From Whitmania pigra (taxonomy: Eukaryota > Annelida > Clitellata > Hirudinida > Haemopidae), in contig JAJTWR010000431.1 of NCBI GenBank assembly GCA_021613335.1, positions 2,232,001 to 2,296,000 of the forward strand: a DNA stretch of 64,000 nt, given 5' to 3'. Below are positions 53,177 through 63,552 of this stretch, one piece after another. Under the pieces are notes generated by a model that saw nothing but the letters and a program-made list of their open reading frames with translations, did no database searches and had not been told where the DNA came from. Position 1 is the first letter of the stretch. Every line of letters begins with the position of its first letter. Made by a program: the position numbers and the translations under genes.

Positions 53177-55709
53177 CTATCCTTTGGTGGGGGGTGCGTC
53201 GACGCCTAAACTTGGGTTGCCCAGCTTCGCACGCTTTGACCCGTCTTTGCGAGTGAGCCATTCCTGCAGCGACCGGTACGAGCGAGGACCGCAGGCCTGG
53301 GCTTCCAGCGCCGCGACCACCATCGACGCGCCTTCGAGCGTCGTATAGTAGGAGACCCCTCGCTGGAGCGCTTCCCGACGGATGGAGTAGGAGTCGGAGA
53401 TTTCGCGCTTCCCGGCTGTGGTGTTCACCACCAGGGCGATTTTGCCCTCTTGCAACCGCTCGACGACGTGGGGCGTGCCCTCGCGGACCTTGTTGATTCT
53501 GGTCGAGGCGACGCCTTTCTTCGCGAGGTAGTCGACGGTGCCGCCGGTGGCGAGGAGTTCAAAGCCGAGCGCCGCGAGACGGCGGGCGATGCCCACGAGC
53601 GCTGGCTTGTCGTCGTCGCGCACCGACAGAAACGCGGCGCCGCTCGTCGGCAATTTTGAGCCGCAGGCGAGCTGCGCTTTGCCGAAGGCTTCGGCGACAG
53701 TGAGGTCGATGCCCATGACTTCGCCGGTAGACTTCATCTCCGGGCCGAGGATGACGTCGGTGTTGGCGAAGCGCGCGAACGGAAACACGCTCTCCTTCAC
53801 CGCGTAATAGGAGGGCGCCGGGTCCTCGGTGATGCCTTGCTCGGCGAGCGAAATGCCGACCATGCAGAGCGCGGCGCTTCCGGCCATGGGGAGGCCCGTC
53901 GCCTTGGCGATGAAGGGGACCGTCCGCGAGGCGCGGGGGTTCACTTCCAGCACGTAGATGGCTTTGCCTTGTACCGCGAACTGCACGTTCATCAGCCCCA
54001 CGACGCCCAACTTGTTTGCGAGCGCGGTTGCGATGTCCTTCAAGCGTTCGCAGACTTCCGGGGAGAGCGAGTGCGGCGGAAGCACGCAGGCGGCGTCGCC
54101 GGAGTGGACGCCTGCTTCTTCGACGTGTTCAAGGATACCGCCGACGAGGCACGCGCCGCGGGCGTCGCGGATCATATCGAGGTCGACTTCGGTCGCTTTG
54201 TCGAGGAAGCGGTCAATCAGCACCGGCCGGTCCGGCGAGGCCATGACTGCCTCTTCCATGTAGCGGCGCAGGTCGGAGCTGTCGTGGACGACTTCCATCG
54301 CCCGGCCGCCGAGCACGTAGGAGGGGCGCACCATCACCGGATAGCCGATGCTCTCCGCCACCGCGAATGCCTCGTCGGGTGAGCGGGCGACACCATTCTT
54401 CGGCTGCTGGATGCGCAACTCCTCCACCACGGCGGCGAAGCGCTCCCGGTCTTCGGCGATGTCGATGGCGTCGGGGCTCGTGCCGAGGATGTGGGCGCCG
54501 GCAGCTTCGAGGGCGCGCGAGAGGTTCAAGGGGGTCTGGCCGCCGAATTGAACAATCACGCCCTCGGGCTTTTCCCGGTCGAGGATTTCCTGCACGTCTT
54601 CGAAGGTGAGCGGCTCAAAGTACAGCCGGTCGGAGATGTCGAAGTCTGTCGAGACTGTCTCCGGGTTGCAGTTGACCATGATGGTCTCGTACCCGGCGCC
54701 GCGCAGGGCGAAGACGCCGTGGACGCAGCAGGTGTCGAATTCGATGCCTTGGCCGATGCGGATGGGGCCGGAGCCGAGGATGACCACCTTGCGCTTGCCG
54801 GTCGGCGGTGCTTCGTCTTCCTCTTCGTAGCTCGAATAGAGGTATGGGGTCGTCGCTTCAAACTCCGCGGCACAGGTGTCCACCCGCTTGTACACCGGGC
54901 GCACGCCCAGTTCGTGCCGGCGCCCGCGCACCGCGTCTTCTTTGGTTTTCCAGGCGGCGGCGAGCTGCGCGTCGGAGTAGCCGTGGGATTTGAGCCGTCG
55001 AAGCTGCTCGGCGCTCAAGTTCGCGAGCGGCGGCAGGCTCGTCAGGTCGGCGATGGTCGCCGCGAGCTCGTGCAGGAACCAGGGGTCGATGCCCGTTGCT
55101 CGGTGCAGCTCTTCGACGGTGAGTCCGGCGCGAAGCGCCTCGAAAATCTGCCCCGGTCGCTCCGGAGTGGGAGTCGCCACCAAGGAGGTGAGCTCCGCCT
55201 TGGAGCGCGGCGTGCCGAGCGGAATCGGGAGCTTGTTCTGTTCGAGGCTCCGCAGCGCCTTCAAGTAGGCTTCGCGGAAGTTGCGGCCGATGGCCATGCA
55301 CTCGCCCACCGAGCGCATCATCGTGCCGAGTTCCCGCTGGGCGCCGGGGAACTTCTCGAAGTTGAACTTCGGAATTTTGACGACCACGTAGTCTAGCGTC
55401 GGCTCGAAGGAAGCGGGCGTCGTCTTGGTGATGTCGTTGCGAAGTTCGTCGAGCGTGTAGCCGAGCGCCAGTTTCGCGGCGACCTTGGCGATGGGATAGC
55501 CGGTGGCCTTAGAGGCGAGCGCGGAGCTGCGCGAGACGCGGGGATTCATCTCGATGACGACCATCCGGCCGTCGTGTGGGCTCACTGCAAATTGCACGTT
55601 GGAGCCGCCGGTCTCGACGCCGACCTCGCGCACAATCGCAAACGCTGCGTCGCGCATGCGCTGGTATTCCTTGTCGGTGAGCGTCTGCGCGGGAGCGACG
55701 GTGATGGAG

Positions 55710-55741
<32 letters not shown>

Positions 55742-56446
55742 CTCAATCGAGCAGACGACGATGCAGTTGTCGGCGCGGTCGCGGACTACTTCGAGCTCGA
55801 ACTCTTTCCAGCCGAGGAGTGATTCGTCGATGAGGATGGAGTTGACGGGGCTCGCGGCGAGCGCCCGGGCCGCGAGCACTTCGAACTCCGCAGCGTCGCG
55901 GGCGATGCCGCCGCCGGTGCCGCCCAAGGTAAATGAGGGTCGAACTATCGCCGGGTAGCCGGTGGTCGCGACGAGCGCGCGAGCCTCTTCGATGTTGTGG
56001 GCGACGCCCGCGCGGGCCATGGCAAGGCCGATGCGCTCCATGGCCTCTTTGAAGAGCTGGCGGTCCTCGGCCTTGTTGATGGCTTCGAGCGATGCGCCGA
56101 TGAGGCGCACCCGATGCCGCGCCAGGATACCGTTCTCCGCGAGCGCCTTCGCCAAGTTGAGGGCCGTCTGACCGCCCATCGTCGGCAAGAGCGCGTCGGG
56201 CTTTTCTCGCTCGATGATGCGCTCGGCCGCTTCGACGGTGATGGGCTCGATGTAGGTCCGGTGCGCGAGGTCCGGATCGGTCATGATGGTCGCGGGGTTG
56301 GAGTTGAGGAGTACGACCTCGACCCCTTCCTCGCGAAGAGCTTTAATCGCTTGGGTCCCCGAGTAATCAAATTCGCAGGCTTGGCCTATGACGATAGGTC
56401 CGGAGCCGATGATGAGGACCTTCTTGATGTCCTTGTTCCGCGGCAT
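53177..56446 (-). CDS. carB: Carbamoyl-phosphate synthase large subunit
   Basis: Makes carbamoyl phosphate from bicarbonate, ammonia and two ATP for pyrimidine and arginine synthesis. 1089 residues. Two tandem ATP-grasp halves: N-half [30 protein letters not shown], and [14 protein letters not shown]-half [19 protein letters not shown]. It ends in an MGS-like allosteric domain ([17 protein letters not shown]). The small subunit carA is not adjacent. A palindrome (56489-56512) in the leader could regulate it. Confidence 0.96.
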
Positions 56447-56488
56447 TCCGGGGGCGTTCTACGCGTCTGTGAGCGCGGTGGAAAGGAG

Positions 56489-56512
56489 TTTGAGGCCCTG
56501 CAGGGGCTCAAA
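56489..56512. promoter_or_regulatory. 24-bp near-perfect palindrome upstream of carB
   Basis: TTTGAGGCCCTG CAGGGGCTCAAA: two 12-base half-sites complementary except for one position each. It lies 43-66 bases upstream of the carB ATG, between it and the small membrane gene. Symmetry at this length suggests a dimeric regulator's operator. Not the shape of a PyrR-type RNA element. Confidence 0.4.
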
Positions 56513-56557
56513 AATCGGTGTAGGAGCGGCGGAGCCACCCGTCACCGAGCGTGGGTA

Positions 56558-56830
56558 CTAGGCGGGGGGCTTCGCGTGTCGCCGTGAGCGGGTCACCAGC
56601 ACGAGGGCCACGATGATGCCGACGACCGCACCGATTGCTACCCCCATCATCTGGGCGCTGAGCATCCCTGCCGCCGTGTTGCGGGTCACCTCTGCGCAGT
56701 CGCAGAGCGCCTTTCCGAACGCGGGTGAGTTATCCCAAGCCTTGTAGCGGGGGTAGAAGAACGACGCTGCGATTCCGAAGAGGAGTGCGCCAGCAGTCAT
56801 TCCATTGAATATTGAGCGACCGATTCTCAT
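56558..56830 (-). CDS. Small membrane protein
   Basis: A 90-residue protein with two predicted membrane helices (about 10-28 and 62-80, VAIGAVVGIIVALVLV) joined by a polar loop with two Cys (LCDCAEVTRN). It ends in a basic tail. Codons are core-like. No family recognised. It lies upstream of carB on the same strand with a 111-bp gap. Confidence 0.55.
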   Translation of the reverse strand: MRIGRSIFNGMTAGALLFGIAASFFYPRYKAWDNSPAFGKALCDCAEVTRNTAAGMLSAQMMGVAIGAVVGIIVALVLVTRSRRHAKPPA

Positions 56831-56869
56831 ACGCTGGCATTATCACAAGAGAAGGCTAAGCTGTATGAG

Positions 56870-57088
56870 ATGAACGCTGCCTCTCTCGCCCGAGTCCTTC
56901 CGCTGCTCGCGCTCGTCGCGTTTGTGCCGGTGCTCGTTCACGCATTTCGAAGGAGCGCGGGCACGGGCATCCTCGTCCTCTGCATCCCCTTGTTTGCGCC
57001 GACCTACGCGTTTCGCCACTTCGAGCATCCTCGCAAGGGGCCGCTGCTCGCCCTGTGGCTCGGGCTGTCGGTGGCGAGCCTGCTGTAG
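56870..57088 (+). CDS. Small membrane protein
   Basis: A 72-residue protein with two predicted helices (about 5-25 LLALVAFVPVLVHAF and 32-46, plus a C-terminal hydrophobic end). It is a plausible short gene, divergent from the preceding one, but no homologue is recognised; could be non-coding. Confidence 0.4.
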   Translation: MNAASLARVLPLLALVAFVPVLVHAFRRSAGTGILVLCIPLFAPTYAFRHFEHPRKGPLLALWLGLSVASLL

Positions 57089-57126
57089 CGGGGCCTAACG
57101 TCATACCAGCGACCCCCAAAATGCAA

Positions 57127-57152
57127 CGGGCGCCCCGGTAAGTGAGCGCCCG
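57127..57152. terminator. Candidate hairpin between converging genes
   Basis: CGGGCGC, 12-base loop, GCGCCCG, lying between the end of the plus-strand small gene and the end of the minus-strand gene at 57177. On the minus strand a short T-rich run follows the stem. Weak evidence for a bidirectional terminator. Confidence 0.3.
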
Positions 57153-57176
57153 CGTCTATCCAGAATTTCTTGAGTG

Positions 57177-57932
57177 TTACTTCGCCGCGCCGGGTTTAGC
57201 TGGAGGAGGCGGTTTGACCGGAGGCGGCGGCAGCTTGGTGCCAGGGGTTGGAGGCAATGCAGACGGCGACACCGGGCTCGCCGGAACGGCGGGCACCACA
57301 GGCTTGAACTCCAACGAATCAAAATAGGCCTTCGCGTACGCCGGAGGGGTTGCGTCGTAAAACACGAACATGTTGTAGAGCGCGTCATTGGAGATGACGA
57401 CCCGTCCCATGACTTGCTTCATGGTCCCGGTGATGACGAACTCTTCCGCGTCGGCTCCGAGGTACTTGAACTGCGTCTTGCTCTTCACGGTGCCTTGGAC
57501 GCCCTGGGTGAGCATGTTGCGGTTCTGGTTGAAGATATCCTCAGGCGAGCCCAACTTTGCTCGTGCTTTTTCGGGGAGAGCCTGTCGGAAGAATACGAAG
57601 GTGCGCGGGCCGATGTTCCCGTTGACCGTCCAAATGCTGGACAATTCCTTTCCGGAGTCATCCTTGGGATGTTCTGGCGTCGCGTTGGTCGGAATCATGA
57701 CCGAAAAACCTTCATTCGGTGGCTCGAACTTTTTGAAATCTGCGGGAGGCAGGGTTTGCGGCTCTAACGCCACCGGAGCCGGAGCCGCGGCTGGTGGAGT
57801 ACCTGCGGGCGCTGGCTCAATGGGCATTTCCTCAACGGTAGAGGTCGCCTGAACTGCCTTCTGAGGCGCAGCGCAGTTCATGGTCGCGAGGAGTGCGAAG
57901 GAAACACCTGAAATCAGATGAGAAGTTTTCAT
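57177..57932 (-). CDS. Secreted lipoprotein, paralogue of 58010
   Basis: A 251-residue secreted protein. The N-terminal signal ends MNC (probable lipoprotein) and is followed by a Pro/Ala-rich linker. The middle domain (about 70-205, FKKFEPPNEGFSVMIPTNATPE..., FKYLGADAEEFVITGTMKQVMGRVV, YAKAYFDSLEFKP) resembles the PsbP/Mog1-like 'DUF1795' fold. A Pro-rich tail follows. Clearly paralogous to the gene 77 bp away on the same strand (same FKKFEPP..GFS.MIP start, same YAKA.FDSLEFKP end). Function unknown. Confidence 0.65.
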   Translation of the reverse strand: MKTSHLISGVSFALLATMNCAAPQKAVQATSTVEEMPIEPAPAGTPPAAAPAPVALEPQTLPPADFKKFEPPNEGFSVMIPTNATPEHPKDDSGKELSSIWTVNGNIGPRTFVFFRQALPEKARAKLGSPEDIFNQNRNMLTQGVQGTVKSKTQFKYLGADAEEFVITGTMKQVMGRVVISNDALYNMFVFYDATPPAYAKAYFDSLEFKPVVPAVPASPVSPSALPPTPGTKLPPPPVKPPPPAKPGAAK

Positions 57933-58009
57933 GGGTAACCATCCTTTTTATCACTGTGGGATAGATTTGCCTAGGAGATAGAAGGTTTTACACCGTGATG
58001 GAATAAAGC

Positions 58010-58684
58010 TCACTTGTTCGGGCCGTCTGTGGCTCCACCCGGTATTGCCGTCGACGGTTTGAACTCCAGCGAATCGAGGAACGCCTTTGCGTAGGGAGGA
58101 GGGGTTCCCTCCTGGGAGACGATCAAGCTGTAAAAAACATCTCCAACGATCGCCAGTCGCCCCAGCACGTTTCGCTTCGCCTCAACGATGACGAACTCAT
58201 GTGCATCGGCGCCCCGGTACTTCATCGGCGAGTTACTTTTCAACATTCCTTTGGACGCGTGCAGGAGAGCAAAGACAGTCATGCCAAACAAGAGTTCATT
58301 GTTTCCGAACATCGTCCGCGACTCCGCATCGAGTTCCAATCGGGAAAACAGAAACTGGCTGTTTCCAATGGAACCTTCCACCCTCCAGACTCCTGGAACG
58401 TCTTTCCCCGATTTATCTTTTTCACCTTCGACGGTTGCATCCTTGGGAATCATCATTGAGAAGCCCTCTCCCGGAGGTTCGAACTTCTTAAAGTCCGCCT
58501 CCGGAAGTGGCTGTGCATCAGCAACCACCGTCGCCGCCGGAGTGGCGGCCGGGGCCACCGGCGCTTGCTTGCCGGTGGAGAGCTTACCGGGGGCAGGTGG
58601 TTGAGCCCCGGGCTTCACTTCGGGCTGCGCCCAAGCGTTGAATGCCAAGATTCCAAGGCAAAGACTCGCAAGCTTGGCATTCAT
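58010..58684 (-). CDS. Secreted protein, paralogue of 57177
   Basis: A 224-residue secreted protein from the ATG at 58684 (frame open 4 codons further). A signal peptide (KLASLCLGILAFNAWA) is cleaved after AWA, with no lipobox. A Pro/Ala-rich linker leads to the same PsbP-like domain as its neighbour (FKKFEPPGEGFSMMIPKDATVE, FLDSLEFKPS). Tandem duplication is clear. Between it and acnA lies a short GGGGAGAACTCCCC dyad (58708-58721). Confidence 0.65.
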   Translation of the reverse strand: MNAKLASLCLGILAFNAWAQPEVKPGAQPPAPGKLSTGKQAPVAPAATPAATVVADAQPLPEADFKKFEPPGEGFSMMIPKDATVEGEKDKSGKDVPGVWRVEGSIGNSQFLFSRLELDAESRTMFGNNELLFGMTVFALLHASKGMLKSNSPMKYRGADAHEFVIVEAKRNVLGRLAIVGDVFYSLIVSQEGTPPPYAKAFLDSLEFKPSTAIPGGATDGPNK

Positions 58685-58735
58685 ACCGGACCTCACACTT
58701 TCTGTCCGGGGAGAACTCCCCAGAGGTTGGCCGAA

Positions 58736-58984
58736 TTAACTCTTCGCGAGCTGCCGCAGCACGTATTGGAGAATGCCGCCGTTTGCGTAGTAGTCGAGCT
58801 CGTTTGGCGTGTCGATGCGGCATCGGGTTTCAAAGGTGGAAACCTTGCCGTCGGCGCGGCGCACCGCCACCGTCAACACCTTTCCGGGAGTGAGCGCGGT
58901 GGCAATGCCGCTGATGGAGAGCAGTTCGTCGCCCTTCAGTCCGTGGGTCGAGGCGTCTTGTCCGTCGAGGAACTGCAGCGGAAG

Positions 58985-59023
<39 letters not shown>

Positions 59024-61417
59024 AAACGACTTAGCGATGACCGCCCGCACTCCGAGGAGCATCGTTCCCTTGGCTGCCCAGTCGCGGGAGCTGCCGGTGC
59101 CGTACTCGGCGCCAGCGATGACGATGAGCGGTACCTTCTCCGCTTGGTAGCGCATGGCCGCATCGTAGATGGCCAGTTGGTCGCCCGACGGGAAGTGGCG
59201 GGTGATGCCTCCTTCGGTCCCCGGCAGGATGAGGTTCTTGAGGCGGATGTTGGCAAAGGTTCCGCGCATCATCACCTCGTGGTTGCCGCGCCGAGAGCCG
59301 AAGCTGTTGAAGTCTTCGGGCTTCACTCCGTGGCTCGCGAGGTACTTCGCCGCTGGGCCGCCCTTGTCGATGTCGCCCGCCGGAGAGATGTGGTCGGTGG
59401 TGATGGAATCGCCGAGCAGCGCCAACAACCGGGCGTCGGCGATATCGGTAATCGGCGTCTTGGCCTTGGTGAAGCCTTCGAAGAAGGGAGGCTTGCGCAC
59501 GTAGGTGGAGGTTGGATCCCACGCAAACGTGCTGCCGCTCTTCACCGCAAGCGAGCTCCACTGCGGGCCACCAGTGAGTACGTCGGCGTAGCGCCGGGTG
59601 AAGTCTGCCGCAGTGACGGACTCCAGCGCCTTCTTCAACTGCTCCGGAGATGGCCAGATGTCCTTCAGGAAAACTGGCTTTTCGTTGCGGTCGGTGCCGA
59701 TGGGGTCTTTCAACGGATCCCAATCGGTGTGGCCAGCGATGGCGTAGGCGACGACCAAGGGCGGGCTCGCGAGGAAGTTCATGCGCACCTGCGGATGGAC
59801 GCGTCCCTCGAAGTTGCGGTTGCCGGAGATGACCGCCGCCGCGGCGATGCCGCTCTTATCGATGGCTTCGGCGATGCGCGGTGGGAGGGTGCCGGAGTTA
59901 CCGATGCATGTGGTGCATCCGTACCCGACGAGGTGGAATCCGAGCGCGTCGAGGTACGGGGTGAGGCCCGCCGAGGCGAGGTAGTCGGTCACGACTTGGC
60001 TGCCTGGGGCGAGCGACGTCTTCACCCAAGGGCGGCTCGTGAGCCCCAACTCCACTGCGTTCTTCGCGAGGAGGCCCGCGGCCATCAACACCGCCGGGTT
60101 CGAGGTGTTGGTGCAGGAGGTGATGGCGGCGATGACCACCGAGCCGTTGGTGAGGTCGTAGCTCTGGGAGCCATCGGTCACCTTCGCGGAGGCCGCGAGC
60201 TTGGGGTTGCCGTCTTCGACCTTGAGGATGCCCTTCACGTTCTTCGCGAAGGAAGACTTCATCGCCTTCAGCGGAATGCGATCCTGCGGCCGCGCGGGGC
60301 CAGCGACGCAGGGCTCCACGGTGGAGAGGTCGAGGCTCAGCTTCTCCGAGTATTCGTACTCCGCCGCCGGGTCGAGCCACAGCCCTTGCTCTTTGCTGTA
60401 GGCCTCGACAATCGCCCTTTGGGTGTCGCTGCGACCGGTGAGCTTCAAGTAGCGAAGCGTCTCTGCGTCGACGCCGAAGAAGCCGACAGTCGCGCCGTAT
60501 TCCGGCGCCATGTTGGCGATGGTCGCGCGATCCGCAAGCGACAGCGCCGTGACTCCCGGGCCGTAGAATTCGACAAACTTCCCGACCACGCCGTGCTTCC
60601 GCAGGATGTTGGTGACCGTGAGTACGAGGTCCGTAGCGGTGACGCCAATCGGCAGAGCGCCTTCCAGGCGGAAGCCGACCACTTTGGGAATCAGCATCGT
60701 AATCGGCTGTCCGAGCATGGCCGCTTCGGCTTCGATGCCGCCGACGCCCCAGCCGAGCACGCCGAGCGCATTCACCATGGTGGTGTGCGAGTCGGTGCCG
60801 ACGAGCGTATCCGGGTACAGCGCGCCGGACGGATGCCGGAACACCGTCTGCGCGATGTATTCGAGGTTCACTTGGTGGCAGATGCCGGTGCCCGGCGGCA
60901 CCGCGCGGAAATTCTTGAGCGCAGTCTGTCCCCACTTGAGGAAAGCGTAGCGTTCGGCGTTGCGCTCGAACTCCCGGTTGACGTTGCTCGCGAAGGCGTC
61001 CTTGGTGGCGAATGTGTCGACCATGACCGAGTGGTCAATCACCAGGTCCAGCGGACAGAGCGGGTTTACCTTTATCGGGTCGCCGCCGAGGGCGTGCAGA
61101 GCTTCGCGCATGACCGCGAGGTCCACCACCACCGGTACGCCGGTGAAGTCTTGGAGGAGCACCCGCGCCGGGGTGAAGGAGATTTCGGTGTTCGGCTCGG
61201 CCTTCGGATCCCAGTTGAGGACGGCTTCGATGTGTTCGCGTTTGACGACACGTCCATCCTCCGTGCGCAGCAGGTTTTCGAGCAACACCCGAAGCGTGTG
61301 CGGAAGCTTTTCTACGCGCGGGTATTTCTTGGCGAGCAGCTTCAGCGACGAGATGGAAAACGTTTCACTGCCGACTTTGAGTTTGGTCTGTGTTTGGAAT
61401 GAGTCCGAGGTTGTCAT
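58736..61417 (-). CDS. acnA: Aconitate hydratase A
   Basis: TCA-cycle aconitase with a 4Fe-4S cluster, converting citrate to isocitrate. 893 residues, AcnA/IRP type. Cluster Cys lie at [11 protein letters not shown] and [13 protein letters not shown]. The C-terminal swivel domain has [17 protein letters not shown]. Its start overlaps the stop of the upstream WYL regulator gene by 4 bp (61414-61417), so it is part of a coupled three-gene operon, an uncommon setting for acnA. Confidence 0.96.
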
Positions 61418-62475
61418 GGGTCGATCTTCTCACTGTCTTCAAGAAGTTGGAACGAAGAAACTGGGGATCGCATAGCGAGCTTTCGAGCTAGTTCAGCAAC
61501 CTCGCGACGCGCGGATTCTGGCGAAACAATCTCGGCGTAACCGCCGAGGCTCATCACCCAACTCACGAGGCTGAGCTGGGTATACAAATTCAGCGAAAAA
61601 ACAACAGCACCGTCCGGCTCGACTTCTTGCGGGACGCCTCGAAATTTCTCTTGGGTATAGGCAATGCCCGGGCCCCGCACCCGCACCTTGGCGATGGGGT
61701 ACTCCCGCTCCGGCGAGTGCTTCGTCGAGAGGGGGCTTTGGATTGAAGAGTTGCCGATGCGCACCTCTTGCATGCGGTCGAGGCGGAAGATGCGCTCTTC
61801 CTGTTTGGTGCGGCAAAAACAGGAGAGGTACCAGGTGCCCTGGACGTTCTGCAGTTGCCACGGTTCGACCTCGCGGTCTTCGGAAGTGAGGCCCGTTGCC
61901 TCATCAAATTTGTAGTAGCGAAAGTGCAGGGCGCGGTGGAGGGTGAGCGCCCGGACAATCACCTCGTAGGCGCTCGGCGCCGGGAGTTCGAGGTCAATCC
62001 ACCGCAAGAGCTCTTCGTAGGCGACCTTCGCCTGCGGCGGGAGTGCGCGAACCAACTTCTCCGAGGCGAGCTTCAGCTCTGGCCAGTTGGCAAACGAAAA
62101 GAGCCGCGCCGCTGCGGCGAGCGCTGCGCCTTCGCCTGGGGTCAGCGTCGGCGGCCGTCCGAGGCGTTGGTCGATATGGACGCTCACCGTTTCGTCGTCG
62201 TCGACGACGATGTCGATGAGGTCATCCGGTTGGTAGGGCGGGATGCCGATGAGCGACAGCATCGGGAGGTCTTCCCGTAACGTGTCCTTGGGGATGTCAA
62301 CGGCCAAGGCGAGGTCTTCGAGCTTAATCCCTTGGTTCCGCAGTACGTAGGGGATGACGAGGAGCAGCCGCCGCATCCGCTCGTGGGAGCTCTCCTCTTT
62401 TGCCGCATCGCTGGGCGCACTCGTGCGAGCACTGCCGCGCGGAAGGCTTCGCCGTTTGCCGGTTGGAGGGCTCAC
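61414..62475 (-). CDS. WYL-domain transcriptional regulator (PafC-like)
   Basis: A 353-residue regulator. An N-terminal winged helix (about 30-90, [27 protein letters not shown]) is followed by a WYL ligand domain (about 160-330, [11 protein letters not shown] and [20 protein letters not shown]) and a WCX end. It overlaps the acnA gene downstream (ATGA) and the second WYL gene upstream. Pairs like this (PafB-PafC) control the DNA-damage response in actinobacteria, where they bind ssDNA. Whether that holds here, or they control acnA, is open. Confidence 0.82.
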   Translation of the reverse strand: MSPPTGKRRSLPRGSARTSAPSDAAKEESSHERMRRLLLVIPYVLRNQGIKLEDLALAVDIPKDTLREDLPMLSLIGIPPYQPDDLIDIVVDDDETVSVHIDQRLGRPPTLTPGEGAALAAAARLFSFANWPELKLASEKLVRALPPQAKVAYEELLRWIDLELPAPSAYEVIVRALTLHRALHFRYYKFDEATGLTSEDREVEPWQLQNVQGTWYLSCFCRTKQEERIFRLDRMQEVRIGNSSIQSPLSTKHSPEREYPIAKVRVRGPGIAYTQEKFRGVPQEVEPDGAVVFSLNLYTQLSLVSWVMSLGGYAEIVSPESARREVAELARKLAMRSPVSSFQLLEDSEKIDP

Positions 62476-63476
62476 AGGCTTGCTCCGTGCACGCGCGCGA
62501 TGGACTCAGCAGTGGCGAAAAATCGTTCCCGGGCCTCGTCGGGCGAAACGATGCGCACGAGGCCCCGCAGCGAGAGCAGGTAGGGGATGAGCCCATCGAG
62601 GTTGCGTACGCAGATGGTGAGCTGCGGATGCTCCGCAGTCGCGGGCACACCAAAGTGCGTTTCTGCGAGCGGCACGAGCCGCGGCGCGAGTTCGAGCGTG
62701 ACGTCGACCGGGTCGTGGTAGCGGTACTCCCAGGGCCAGCGCGGGCTCCACTCGTCGATGTTGAAGTCCTGCGGTATCTCGTAGTCCCGCGTCTTGGGTT
62801 TCTGGGCATTGGCGACCGCACTGCGAATGCGGTGCACGACAAACAGCCGACACGCCTTGCGCAAACGGCAATACGCAATGAGGCTCCAGACGCCGAAGCG
62901 CAAAATAATCGCATAGGGCTCGACATCGCGGCTGTCGACGGTTCCGCGCTGCGGAGAGTAGTACGAGATGCTCACGACCTTGCGGCGGTGCAGCGCATCC
63001 CAGAGGACATTCAAGGTTTCGGCGACCCGCTCGGCGTCGCCACCGAAATCGAGTTGGATGTCTTTGGCTTTTCCGGCGGGCCCGAAGAAGCTCATCTTCC
63101 GCAGTGCGTGGGAGAGATCGCGCCCACCGGGGAACGCATGGGCGGCGAGCGCCGCAGAGCCGACGGTGTAGAGCGCCGTCAGCTCGGGTCCGCTCCAGTC
63201 GATTTTCGGCAAGTAGTACGAATCTCGGTCGACGCGGTAGCCGCCCGGCTCATCCTCATCGGGCGGTTGGAAATTGAGCTTGAGCCCGAGCTCCTGCAGC
63301 TCTTCCTTGTCGCGCTCGAACATCCGCTTCGCGCTCTCATCGCCTCCGCCATAAGCGCCCGGAAAGGCTTCGCAGATGTCTTGGAACGTCGTGGTGTTCT
63401 TCGCATTGAGGAGCAAAGCCAGCAGCTTGAGCTGCCGCTCATTTTTCCCATGTTTCCTGCGATTTGGCCTCGACAT
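62472..63476 (-). CDS. WYL-domain transcriptional regulator (PafB-like)
   Basis: A 334-residue regulator with an N-terminal helix-turn-helix (RQLKLLALLLNAKNTTTFQDICEAFPG) and a central WYL domain (VVSISYYSPQRGTVDSRDVEPYAIILRFGVWSLIAYCRLRKACRLF). It is homologous to, and overlaps by 4 bp, the following WYL gene. The ATG at 63476 is preferred over the TTG at 63482. Together they form an obligate-pair-like regulator. Confidence 0.8.
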   Translation of the reverse strand: MSRPNRRKHGKNERQLKLLALLLNAKNTTTFQDICEAFPGAYGGGDESAKRMFERDKEELQELGLKLNFQPPDEDEPGGYRVDRDSYYLPKIDWSGPELTALYTVGSAALAAHAFPGGRDLSHALRKMSFFGPAGKAKDIQLDFGGDAERVAETLNVLWDALHRRKVVSISYYSPQRGTVDSRDVEPYAIILRFGVWSLIAYCRLRKACRLFVVHRIRSAVANAQKPKTRDYEIPQDFNIDEWSPRWPWEYRYHDPVDVTLELAPRLVPLAETHFGVPATAEHPQLTICVRNLDGLIPYLLSLRGLVRIVSPDEARERFFATAESIARVHGASL

Positions 63477-63552
63477 GACCAAGAAGGCCCCCCTGCAGGC
63501 TTGCTACCTCTACTTCGCGAATTTTCCTACGGTCCTTTTTGAAGAACCGGCT

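Noticed and set aside
58565..61402. Very long (945-codon) open frame on the plus strand
   Set aside because: It is the complement of acnA; high-G+C third positions keep the antisense frame open. No domain, and the minus-strand protein is a textbook aconitase.
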